Shown: positions 1-6,522 of the stretch, piece by piece
Layout: each line of letters opens with the position of its first letter
Position numbering within the stretch: the first letter of the stretch is position 1
Assembly: GCA_964652565.1 (NCBI GenBank)
Contig: CAZZEC010000216.1
Coordinates: 1 to 8,071, forward strand
Length of the DNA: 8,071 nt
Source of the DNA: JBCCTX01 sp964652565
GTDB lineage: Bacteria > Bacteroidota > Bacteroidia > J057
Direction of reading: 5' to 3'
Notes under the pieces: generated by a model
Database searches by the model: none
What the model was told of the DNA's origin: nothing
What the model saw: only the letters and a program-made list of their open reading frames with translations
Translations under genes and position numbers: made by a program

Positions 1-125
1 GGACGCTTGAAATATGAAGATGCAAGGGAAATATACGTGGCTGCCCCACCTAATATTTTGTCTACTTTACCAAAGGGAGTTTCTATCGCATCAAACGCCA
101 TAGAACCTACTACAACTAAACTCAT
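1..125 (-). CDS. PfkB/ribokinase-family sugar kinase, N-terminal fragment (cut by window edge)
   Basis: Read on the minus strand from the ATG at 125-123, an open frame of 41 codons runs off the left edge. It begins MSLVVVGSMAFDAIETPFGK and continues with a KILGGAATY stretch (residues 23-31). A short beta strand ending VVVGS, then FDAIETP, then a GGAA/T segment, is the typical start of PfkB-family carbohydrate or nucleoside kinases, where the GG segment lies near the substrate pocket. These enzymes transfer phosphate from ATP to a sugar or nucleoside in the cytoplasm. The C-terminal part with the catalytic Asp and the ATP site lies outside the window, so the substrate cannot be named. The leader upstream of the ATG is A/T-rich with no Shine-Dalgarno site. 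The gene is transcribed away from the FAD oxidoreductase. The family call is a pattern match by eye; the frame is free of stops throughout. Confidence 0.75.
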   Translation of the reverse strand, partial: MSLVVVGSMAFDAIETPFGKVDKILGGAATYISLASSYFKR

Positions 126-142
126 AAATATTTATTTACTTT

Positions 143-174
143 TTGAAAAGTACTTAATTAAGACATTATATTTG
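143..174 (+). promoter_or_regulatory. Candidate Bacteroidetes-type promoter (TTG - 21 bp - TATATTTG)
   Basis: TTG at 143-145 is followed after 21 bp by TATATTTG at 167-174, an exact match to the TAnnTTTG -7 box used by the Bacteroidetes primary sigma factor with an acceptable spacing. It points toward the FAD oxidoreductase and would give a leader of about 420 nt. In AT-rich DNA such a match can arise by chance, and the position so far from the gene weakens it. Confidence 0.3.
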
Positions 175-288
175 ATTTTGAGTGTTAGATACTATATAAT
201 AATCAAAACCTCAACTAAATATGTGAATAATTACAAAAATCCTGCATACTAGGTTTCCTATTTCTTAAATGCCTCACAATATTATCAC

Positions 289-325
289 AGAAGACAGAAA
301 TGTAGTCTAACAGTCCTTGTCTTCT
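289..325. repeat. Inverted repeat, 8-bp perfect arms
   Basis: AGAAGACA at 289-296 is the exact reverse complement of TGTCTTCT at 318-325, with a 21-nt spacer. It lies in the middle of the divergent intergenic region, so it could be a regulator binding site or a weak hairpin in the leader of the oxidoreductase transcript. No T-run follows, so it is not a standard terminator. It may be chance. Confidence 0.3.
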
Positions 326-604
326 TTCCGACAACAAATTCGTGAATTAGATTGAAAATTGAAGGCAAATAACTTATTTACTAGGGAGAACGCACCATGT
401 TTCATAAATAATTCATTACTAACTGGTCGCAATTAAAAATATGTATACATCTGATCAAAGTAAGCTTCTAATTAGGAGCTATGAATGATTTAAGTACATT
501 TGGACCTACTTAATTACATGTAGGAGACTACGAACTTTTGAAACGTATAATTCGCCTATAAATATCGATATTACACCCAGAATCATCTTATATATAAACT
601 TTCC

Positions 605-1984
605 ATGCATATTGTTATCATCGGTAATGGAATCGCAGGTATTTCCACTGCCAGACATATTCGTAAGATTAGTGATCATAGAATCACCGTTATTTCGTCT
701 GAAACTCCACATTTTTGGTCCCGTCCTGCCCTCATGTATGTGTATATGGGACACATGAAATTTGAACATACAAAGCCTTATGAAGATTGGTTTTGGGAAA
801 AAAACGAGATTGACTTAGTTCAAAAATATGTAGAAAAAATCGACCCGCCTTCCAAAATGCTTATCTGCTCTGATGGGACAAATATTACTTATGACAAGCT
901 GGTGTTAGCAACTGGTTCAGAACCCAATAAATTTGGATGGCCAGGACAAGATCTGGATGGCGTTCAGGGTATGGTGAGTAAACAAGATCTCGACAGCATG
1001 GAGGCGAGATCCAAAGATATCAAGCACGCAGTGATTGTCGGAGGAGGCTTGATTGGAATTGAAATGGCAGAAATGTTTCATTCGCGTCATATCCCTGTTA
1101 CCTTTTTGGTGAGGGAAGCCAGTTTCTGGAATGGAGTCCTTCCTTCTGAGGAATCGGAAATGATTTCCCGAGAGATTCATAGAACAGACGGGATTAATTT
1201 ATTACTTCAAACTGAACTCAAGGAGATCCTTCCGGATGATCAAGGTAAAGTGAGAGCTATTATCACCAATAAAGGCGATGAAATTTCCTGTGAATTTGTG
1301 GGACTCACTGCAGGAGTACACGCTGTATTGAATTTGGCGGAAGGAACTGACATCGAAACAAATAGAGGTTTTTTGGTAGACGAATATCTCGAAACCTCTG
1401 TCAAGGATATCTTTGCTGCAGGAGACTGTGCTGAGTTAAGACAACCTGAACCTGGGAGAAGAGGAATTGAAGCTGTATGGTATACTGGAAAATTAATGGG
1501 CCCTATATTAGCACAAACGCTTTGCGATAACCCTACTCCCTACAAACAAGACATATGGTTCAACTCAGCCAAATTCCTGGATATAGAATATCAGGTGTAT
1601 GGTTCCGTAGGGAACAAGGTTAGAGAAGGAGAAAGCCATATATATTGGGAACATCCCGATGGACGCAAGTCGATACGAATTATCTATGATGCTGATCGAG
1701 GACACATTCTGGGATTTAATCTGATGGGTGTAAGGTATCGACAAGAACTTTGTCAGGAATGGATACGCAAGGAAACACATATAGAGGATGTGTTACGAGA
1801 TCTCGGAGCAGCCAATTTCGATCCCGAATTCTTTAAGGAATATGAGCAGGAAGTAGTTCGTCTCTACAATGAGCAAAACCCAGAGAGCAATCTCACTTTG
1901 CGGCGTAGAAGAGGTCTTAAAAATGTCTTTGCCGTATTTAATCAGCTAAAACAACAGCCAAAGGCTAGTAAGGTAACTTCATGA
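605..1984 (+). CDS. FAD-dependent NAD(P)H oxidoreductase (pyridine nucleotide-disulfide oxidoreductase fold)
   Basis: A 459-residue cytoplasmic flavoprotein with two dinucleotide-binding domains. The FAD site starts at once with GNGIAG (7-12), supporting the ATG at 605. ATGSEP (102-107) is the conserved second FAD motif, GGGLIG (146-151) is the NAD(P)H-binding loop, and AAGDCAE (271-277) contacts the FAD ribityl chain. No redox CxxC is seen, so it resembles the NirB N-terminal or ferredoxin/rubredoxin reductase type rather than a disulfide reductase. The last ~130 residues form a C-terminal domain ending in a basic tail (RRRR at 423-426, then several lysines). There is no signal peptide. The next gene, 82 bp downstream on the same strand, is a membrane Fe-S protein; I infer that this enzyme takes electrons from NAD(P)H and passes them to that partner. 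Electron flow the other way is equally possible. The exact substrate and partner are unproven. Confidence 0.88.
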   Translation: MHIVIIGNGIAGISTARHIRKISDHRITVISSETPHFWSRPALMYVYMGHMKFEHTKPYEDWFWEKNEIDLVQKYVEKIDPPSKMLICSDGTNITYDKLVLATGSEPNKFGWPGQDLDGVQGMVSKQDLDSMEARSKDIKHAVIVGGGLIGIEMAEMFHSRHIPVTFLVREASFWNGVLPSEESEMISREIHRTDGINLLLQTELKEILPDDQGKVRAIITNKGDEISCEFVGLTAGVHAVLNLAEGTDIETNRGFLVDEYLETSVKDIFAAGDCAELRQPEPGRRGIEAVWYTGKLMGPILAQTLCDNPTPYKQDIWFNSAKFLDIEYQVYGSVGNKVREGESHIYWEHPDGRKSIRIIYDADRGHILGFNLMGVRYRQELCQEWIRKETHIEDVLRDLGAANFDPEFFKEYEQEVVRLYNEQNPESNLTLRRRRGLKNVFAVFNQLKQQPKASKVTS

Positions 1985-2014
1985 TGTTACCCAACCAATA
2001 GTTCTACATCATGA
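1979..2014 (+). repeat. Inverted repeat across the stop codon of the FAD oxidoreductase
   Basis: TCATGATGT at 1979-1987 pairs perfectly with ACATCATGA at 2006-2014 (9-bp arms, 18-nt loop). The left arm contains the TGA stop at 1982-1984. The stem is AT-rich and no U-run follows, so it is not an efficient intrinsic terminator. A role in mRNA 3'-end stability or in uneven expression of the two genes is only a guess. The motif TTACCCAAC also occurs twice in this 82-bp gap. Confidence 0.35.
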
Positions 2015-2066
2015 TAAAACGCTATTATCCATAGCTTTACCCAACATTCATCAACAATAATATACA

Positions 2067-4022
2067 ATGAAATATCTCAAATTAACAGGGTTAATTATTT
2101 TTCTAGGAGCAATGACCCTCTTTATTGGGCTACTGTTTATGAGTAGCTATGAAATCAATGATCAATCCCTAGATCAACTTTCTGAAAGCATCCAGGAAAA
2201 ACATCAACCCTATCTATTTGCTGAACTTAAAAACCTTCAAGGCCAAGAACTTGGCGGAAAGCTTACTTACCTCCCCAAAGTTCAAACCGCGTTAGATCAA
2301 TCTAATCAGGCTATATCTGAGGAGTTTGGGATCAGTCAGGAGACGCTGAAACTGTTTATACAAACCGCGCAAGTAAATGAAAATGGGACGTTTACAGTAA
2401 CTGACGCTTCTAGAGAGGAAGCTGTTCAAGTATTACCAGAGTATATCCAACAAACGGTTATTGATTATAGTGGATGGCTGATTGGGAAAGAATTTGGATC
2501 TGAAGCAGAATTTCAGTCTAATGTTTCGAATGCTGTAAATGGGGCAGTGAATGGTTTTCTAAGCAGCAAACAGATAAATAGCGAAGAAAAAAAGACCTAC
2601 CTTTATGACATCCTAAAGACCACAGCCACAGGTAGTTTTTGGAATAACAAATTTCTTTATTTTTTCCTGATTATCATCATGGGCTCTGTGGGTGGATTGA
2701 TGTACATATATCCTGCCTTTTTTGATGGAATGCCAGGAATCAAGCATAATCATATATATCACCACTCTGCCACTAGTCAAGGGATTGTGGGAATCCTGAT
2801 AGGTGTATTTTTAATAGGCTTTTACATCTTATTGTATTTTCGGCATTATTGGATTGTGGAATGGATTGCGTTGACAGATCCAATAGCGCTTGCTCTTAGA
2901 GGAGAACCTGCCAGCCAATGGTTTATGTATGGGTTTCTCTACACATTAGCTATTTTGGTGATGGGGGTAAAAATGTTTACCAAATATCGACATAGCAATT
3001 ATCACCTTATTCGTACAGGATCGGTCATGTTCTTCCAGCTAGCATTTGCCTTTTTGATCCCTCAGCTACTATATCAATTGAATTTGCCAGACGACGACTT
3101 AAAAAATGCATGGCCATTAAATTATTATTTGTTCTTTGACTGGAATATTGAGAAGCATATCAACTCTGGTACTTTTGGAGTCTTTATGCTGGTATGGGGC
3201 ATTGTACTATCTATTGTAATAATCCCACTTTTTGCATTCATCTTTGGAAAGAGATGGTACTGTTCGTGGGTCTGTGGATGTGGGGGATTGGCAGAAACAC
3301 TGGGAGATCCCTTTCGTCAACTCTCAGACAAAACTACTGAATCATGGCAGATAGAACGTTTTGTCATTCATGGTGTATTAGTATTTGCTTTGTTAATGAC
3401 AGGGGTAGTGTTGTATACTTACTTAGGCAACACTTCTTTTAATATAGGGACCAATCGCTGGTTATTTGTGGGATTAATTTTAGCATCTGGAGTAGGACTT
3501 GTCTTGTGGCATAAACGCAAATATCCTCATATGGAACGTAAGAAAATTATCACCTGGGTAGGTGTCATTGGAGGTGCCATGATATTAGGGTTAATCTGGG
3601 GCTTTTCAACTACGGGAAACAGTTATGTCAACTTTTCTAGCTACGATTTACGTGGGGTGTATGGCTTGGCTATAGGTTCCATTTTTGCAGGTGTAGTGGG
3701 AACAGGTTTCTATCCACTCATGGGCAATCGCGTATGGTGTCGATTCGGATGTCCACTCGCTGCTATACTGGGGCTTCAACAGCGCTTCAACTCTCGTTTC
3801 CGTATCACAACGAATGGCGGTCAATGTATTTCTTGTGGTAATTGTTCGACGTATTGTGAGATGGGTATCGATGTGCGCTGGTATGCACAAAGAGGTCAAA
3901 ATATTGTTCGGTCTTCTTGTGTGGGATGTGGGGTTTGTTCGGCAGTATGTCCCAGAGGTGTCTTAGCACTTGAAAATGGTCCTAATACAGGTAAAAGCAG
4001 GATGGAGGAGGTGAAGTATTAG
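2067..4022 (+). CDS. Polytopic membrane 4Fe-4S protein, NosR/NapH-like, with external N-terminal domain
   Basis: A 651-residue inner-membrane protein. Helix 1 (about 5-25) is followed by a hydrophilic domain (26-195), then about nine more helices (near 196-216, 239-258, 286-303, 317-337, 367-393, 431-453, 464-481, 494-513, 527-551). Basic loops KYRHSNYH, GKRWYCSW and WHKRKYPHMERKK fix the orientation: both ends inside, the 26-195 domain outside. Cytoplasmic cysteine motifs are C399/C403/C405 (CxxxCxCGG), C558/C562-P (CxxxCP), and two ferredoxin-type clusters, C587/C590/C593/C597 and C618/C621/C624/C628-P. Paired CxxxC motifs next to two [4Fe-4S] clusters are the hallmark of NosR/NapH/CcoG-like electron-transfer proteins. 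No FMN-binding domain or covalent heme motif is seen. A His cluster (H227, H229, H232, H233) lies in the first cytoplasmic loop. It probably exchanges electrons between the upstream flavoprotein and quinone or an outside acceptor; this is inferred, not shown. Confidence 0.87.
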   Translation: MKYLKLTGLIIFLGAMTLFIGLLFMSSYEINDQSLDQLSESIQEKHQPYLFAELKNLQGQELGGKLTYLPKVQTALDQSNQAISEEFGISQETLKLFIQTAQVNENGTFTVTDASREEAVQVLPEYIQQTVIDYSGWLIGKEFGSEAEFQSNVSNAVNGAVNGFLSSKQINSEEKKTYLYDILKTTATGSFWNNKFLYFFLIIIMGSVGGLMYIYPAFFDGMPGIKHNHIYHHSATSQGIVGILIGVFLIGFYILLYFRHYWIVEWIALTDPIALALRGEPASQWFMYGFLYTLAILVMGVKMFTKYRHSNYHLIRTGSVMFFQLAFAFLIPQLLYQLNLPDDDLKNAWPLNYYLFFDWNIEKHINSGTFGVFMLVWGIVLSIVIIPLFAFIFGKRWYCSWVCGCGGLAETLGDPFRQLSDKTTESWQIERFVIHGVLVFALLMTGVVLYTYLGNTSFNIGTNRWLFVGLILASGVGLVLWHKRKYPHMERKKIITWVGVIGGAMILGLIWGFSTTGNSYVNFSSYDLRGVYGLAIGSIFAGVVGTGFYPLMGNRVWCRFGCPLAAILGLQQRFNSRFRITTNGGQCISCGNCSTYCEMGIDVRWYAQRGQNIVRSSCVGCGVCSAVCPRGVLALENGPNTGKSRMEEVKY

Positions 4023-4024
4023 AA

Positions 4025-4092
4025 TTAGACGACGGACGACGGACCACAGGGAAGACGACGGACGACGGACCACAGGGAAGACGACGGACGAC
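4025..4092 (+). repeat. 26-bp tandem repeat of GACGACGG type, 2.5 copies
   Basis: The unit begins GACGACGGACGACGGACCAC and ends AGGGAA. Copies lie at 4028-4053 and 4054-4079, identical to each other, followed by a 13-bp partial copy at 4080-4092. The array begins with TTAGAC two bases after the stop codon of the membrane Fe-S protein. Each unit also has internal GACGACG periodicity. It is much richer in G and C than its surroundings and has almost no T on the plus strand, so it cannot fold back on itself as a hairpin. A diverged copy follows the haloperoxidase gene at 8003, which marks a dispersed intergenic repeat family. Confidence 0.9.
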
Positions 4093-4097
4093 ATTGC

Positions 4098-4115
4098 GGC
4101 CACTTAATTGTGGCC
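4098..4115. repeat. Short palindrome GGCCAC-TTAATT-GTGGCC
   Basis: GGCCAC (4098-4103) and GTGGCC (4110-4115) are perfect 6-bp arms around TTAATT. The stem is GC-rich and lies 75 bp after the stop codon of the membrane Fe-S gene. It could act as a weak transcription stop or an mRNA 3'-end hairpin, but only ATAAATTT follows rather than a U-run. A protein-binding palindrome is the alternative. Confidence 0.4.
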
Positions 4116-4148
4116 ATAAATTTCCTACACCACAATTCTTCAAGATAG

Positions 4149-4268
4149 CAATATAGCCATGGAACCATTCTCACAATGTCGCCATACCACATTATGATCA
4201 ACCAACAATTCTCACAATGTTACAATATTGCCATAAAGCAATGTAACCATCTAATAATTCTCCCAATG
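4149..4268. repeat. Degenerate intergenic array of CAAT(A/G)T and CCAT words
   Basis: ATTCTCACAATGT occurs at 4167-4179 and again at 4208-4220, with a near copy ATTCTCCCAATG at 4257-4268. CAATATAGCCAT (4149-4160) is matched by CAATATTGCCAT (4223-4234), and GCAATGTAACCAT follows at 4239-4250. The units are 41-49 bp or shorter and have drifted apart. The stretch codes for nothing and ends about 75 bp before the start chosen for the next gene. It looks like a decayed short-repeat array of the low-complexity kind common between Bacteroidetes genes. Confidence 0.5.
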
Positions 4269-4342
4269 CCTCGATACCATTAAATATGTATATTGGTGTA
4301 AATACTGGGAATTATCTCTTTTCGAATTCATTGTCAATACCC

Positions 4343-4810
4343 ATGGACCCGATATTCAAGAAGCTCAACTATAAAGGCCATCCAGAAATCATCGTTTTGA
4401 ATGCCCCTGAAAGTTTTCAGCCCCATTTGAAAGCCATTGAATATGGTGTTCAATTGTACAACTCTCTGGATCAACCTAACGAAATTCATTTTATCATTGC
4501 ATTTGTAACCCAACAGCATGAGATAAATGGTCTAGTGCCTGTGATTGCGACGAAGATGGAAGGAGATGCATTAGTATGGTTCGCCTACCCCAAAAAATCG
4601 TCCAAAAACTACACCTGCGATGTTAACCGTGACACAGGTTGGGATATTATGGGGAAGTTTGGACTAGAACCTGTGAGACAGATAGCCATCGATCAGGATT
4701 GGAGTGCGTTAAGATTTCGAAAAGTAGAATTTATCAAAAAGATTACCCGTAGTAAGAAGATGGCATTGACAGAAGAAGCGAAAAAACGTACTACAAACAA
4801 AGATAAATAG
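4343..4810 (+). CDS. Conserved hypothetical protein, DUF3052-like
   Basis: With the ATG at 4343 the product is a soluble 155-residue protein starting MDPIFKKLNYKG. An in-frame ATG at 4286 would add 19 residues (MYIGVNTGNY...) that look unlike the body of the protein; I prefer 4343 because MDPIFKKLN reads as the natural start of this family. Notable segments are IVLNAPESF (17-25), VWFAYPK (78-84), NRDTGW (95-100) and ALRFRKVEFI (122-131), followed by a Lys/Arg-rich tail. The order VLNAP, hydrophobic core, WFAYPK, DxGW and ALRFR resembles the small DUF3052-type proteins of unknown function; that link is from memory. No signal peptide, helix anchor or catalytic motif is visible. It stands alone between a repeat-rich gap and a 218-bp gap, so its neighbours do not suggest a role. 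Confidence 0.75.
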   Translation: MDPIFKKLNYKGHPEIIVLNAPESFQPHLKAIEYGVQLYNSLDQPNEIHFIIAFVTQQHEINGLVPVIATKMEGDALVWFAYPKKSSKNYTCDVNRDTGWDIMGKFGLEPVRQIAIDQDWSALRFRKVEFIKKITRSKKMALTEEAKKRTTNKDK

Positions 4811-5028
4811 TAATCAGTGTAGATATTTCAAAGATAACAGCAATAAGTCCCTTGACATAAGGATATTCTTAACTCACAGAGATAATCTTACCGGGGAATC
4901 TTACGTACTCAAATAAGCTGAACTATCATGGACGTTTCAAAGATGTAGACCAGGTTGGATTGCAAGACATATCTGATCAGTAAAGACGATGAGAAGATCC
5001 ATACTTCACCCACTCAATAGCTATTTGA
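4811..5028. other. Intergenic gap with a possible coding remnant
   Basis: No complete gene is present in these 218 bp. In one plus-strand frame, bases from about 4876 to the TAA at 4981-4983 read without a stop and include NYHGRFKDVDQVGLQDISDQ, which has a protein-like composition but no start codon and an in-frame TAA just upstream. TTTCAAAGAT appears twice (near 4827 and 4935). This may be a decayed gene fragment or chance. No terminator or promoter matching the TTG...TAnnTTTG pattern was found. Confidence 0.3.
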
Positions 5029-5823
5029 ATGCAAGAAAAATATGATCGTATAGGCATTGGATATAACGAAACCAGGAAAGCTGATCCCTATCTTACAGAA
5101 AGACTGTATAGTTTACTAGAACCTTCATCCACAGGTACATATTTGGATATTGGGTGTGGTACGGGTAATTACACACATGCACTTTGGGAAAAAGGGCTCA
5201 ATTTGATAGGAATTGAACCTTCTGGAGAAATGCTGAGTAAAGGGAGATTGAAGAATCCCAACATTACTTGGATGCAGGGATATGCCGAACAACTTCCCAT
5301 GGGAAGCCGTAGTATTGATGGAATACTTGCGAGCCTTACTATACACCATTGGAAAGATTTGGCTTCAGCTTTTAATGAGATCCAGAGAGTACTCATTCCC
5401 GAAGGAGGATTCGTCATTTTTACCTCAACACCAGATCAAATGAAAGGATATTGGCTAAATCATTACTTCCCAAAGATGCTTCATGACTCCATCTCACAAA
5501 TGCCTTCATATGAGACAGTGGCTCAACACATTGAGGAAAGCGGCCTATCCATCCATTCAATAGAGAAATACTTTATCCAGAACACATTGGAAGATTTATT
5601 TTTATACTGCGGTAAGCATCGTCCTCAGCTATATCTGGATCCACATGTGCGTAGGGGTATATCTTCATTTTCTGATTTGGCGCATCAAACTGAAATTAAC
5701 ATAGGATTGAATAAATTGGAAGAAGATATTAAAACCAATTCAATCTCAGAAGTCATCAAATCTTACCATAATGAAAAAGGAGATTATCTGTTTATAGTAG
5801 GTGGCAATACACCTTCATTTTAG
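5029..5823 (+). CDS. Class I SAM-dependent methyltransferase (Methyltransf_11 type)
   Basis: A 264-residue soluble protein. Motif I, YLDIGCGTGNY (38-48), is the glycine-rich SAM-binding loop. GIEPS (61-65) supplies the acidic residue (E63) that holds the SAM ribose. Next come AEQLPMGSRSIDGI (86-99, motif II/III region) and LTIHHW (103-108). IQRVLIPEGGFVIFTS (118-133) is the usual strand after the 'RVLkPGG' turn. This order matches UbiE/BioC-like small-molecule methyltransferases. The C-terminal ~130 residues differ from the ubiquinone and biotin enzymes, so the substrate is unknown. The start at 5029 leaves the usual short N-terminal helix (YDRIGIGYNETR) intact. The gene lies 218 bp after the previous one and 74 bp before an acetyltransferase; neither neighbour names a pathway. 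Confidence 0.88.
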   Translation: MQEKYDRIGIGYNETRKADPYLTERLYSLLEPSSTGTYLDIGCGTGNYTHALWEKGLNLIGIEPSGEMLSKGRLKNPNITWMQGYAEQLPMGSRSIDGILASLTIHHWKDLASAFNEIQRVLIPEGGFVIFTSTPDQMKGYWLNHYFPKMLHDSISQMPSYETVAQHIEESGLSIHSIEKYFIQNTLEDLFLYCGKHRPQLYLDPHVRRGISSFSDLAHQTEINIGLNKLEEDIKTNSISEVIKSYHNEKGDYLFIVGGNTPSF

Positions 5824-5897
5824 CATTCCATTTTTACAAATCAGGTTCGATCCTTACTTTACCAATAAACAATCATCTATTATACATAGTCCATTAT

Positions 5898-6464
5898 ATG
5901 TCTTCTTCCCATGTATTTCCTCGTCATTTCGTTTTAAAAAATGGGAAAACAATGATTATTCGCGAGGCAACCCGTTCCGATGCAGAGTCTATGATTCAAT
6001 ATGTGTATCAGGTCGCTGATGAGACCCCTTACCTCTCGTTTGGCGCAGGAGAATTTACGATAACAAAGCACGAAGAAGAACGCGTTATCGAGATACATCG
6101 GCAAGCAAAGAATCGCATATTTATTTTGGCGATACTTGAGGGAGAAATCGCAGGGATGCTCAATGTAGTAGCAAATAATAAACCCCGAATGCGTCATATT
6201 GGCGAATTTGGTATTACAGTTGAAAAAAAGTATTGGGGGTTGGGAATTGGCGACTCCTTAATGAAGAGCATGATTGATTGGGCGCAACATTCTGGTATAA
6301 TTAGAAAACTAAATCTAAAGGTCCAAACACATAATACCGCTGCTATTAATCTCTACAAGAAGTATGGATTTAAAAAAGAAGGACTTATTACCAGGGATTC
6401 CTATATAGATGGCGTATTCTACGATACGTATATGATGGGACTATTGATTGACGAAAGTACTTGA
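5898..6464 (+). CDS. GNAT-family N-acetyltransferase
   Basis: A 188-residue cytoplasmic protein with one GNAT fold. IREATRSDAESMIQYV (21-36) is the first strand and helix. GEFGITVEKKYWGLGIGDSL (102-121) is strand beta4 and the acetyl-CoA pyrophosphate loop, with WGLGIG replacing the usual R/QxxGxG/A. NTAAINLYKKYGFKKEG (136-152) is the family's C-terminal signature, with Y143 and YGF (146-148). Such enzymes move an acetyl group from acetyl-CoA to an amine on a small molecule, peptide or protein; the acceptor here is unknown. I keep the ATG at 5898 rather than the one at 5952 because FVLKNGKTMIIREA reads as the natural lead-in strand of related acetyltransferases; the first ten residues could still be untranslated. 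It is followed by a 58-bp gap before the haloperoxidase gene. Confidence 0.87.
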   Translation: MSSSHVFPRHFVLKNGKTMIIREATRSDAESMIQYVYQVADETPYLSFGAGEFTITKHEEERVIEIHRQAKNRIFILAILEGEIAGMLNVVANNKPRMRHIGEFGITVEKKYWGLGIGDSLMKSMIDWAQHSGIIRKLNLKVQTHNTAAINLYKKYGFKKEGLITRDSYIDGVFYDTYMMGLLIDEST

Positions 6465-6522
6465 GCAAATCTGTAATAAAGCTTAACTTAGAGGTTAAAT
6501 TTAATGACTAATATAAAATCTT

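Larger units (their letters stand above)
126..604. other. Divergent intergenic region, 479 bp, no supported gene
   Basis: This AT-rich gap separates the minus-strand kinase from the plus-strand FAD oxidoreductase and must hold the promoters of both. An 81-codon plus-strand frame at 7-252 crosses the kinase start and has low-complexity content; it is not credible as a gene. Two tiny frames follow purine-rich AGGGAG/AGGAG stretches (ATG at 396, four codons; ATG at 481, ten codons), but nothing shows that they are translated. A TTTTG at 536-540 followed by TATAAAT at 557-563 could be a poor promoter for the oxidoreductase, with its -10-like box about 45 bp before the ATG. No tRNA, riboswitch or transposon end was recognised. 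Confidence 0.6.

Noticed and set aside
7..252. 81-codon plus-strand open frame at the left end
   Set aside because: It overlaps the convincing minus-strand sugar-kinase start and then runs into low-complexity AT-rich DNA; the translation shows no domain.
4080..4092. GACGACGG units as a CRISPR array
   Set aside because: The units are directly adjacent with no unique spacers, are too short, and no cas gene is present.
4852..4880. TTGACA followed by GATAAT as a sigma-70 promoter
   Set aside because: The spacing is 23 bp, too long, and Bacteroidetes promoters use TTG/TAnnTTTG rather than this consensus.
5801..6019. Plus-strand frame overlapping the end of the methyltransferase and the start of the acetyltransferase
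   Set aside because: It overlaps two well-supported genes in another frame and its translation has no recognisable domain.
6483..6498. TTAAC/GTTAA inverted repeat before the haloperoxidase gene
   Set aside because: Arms of only 5 bp made of A/T-rich bases are expected by chance, and the position does not fit a terminator.
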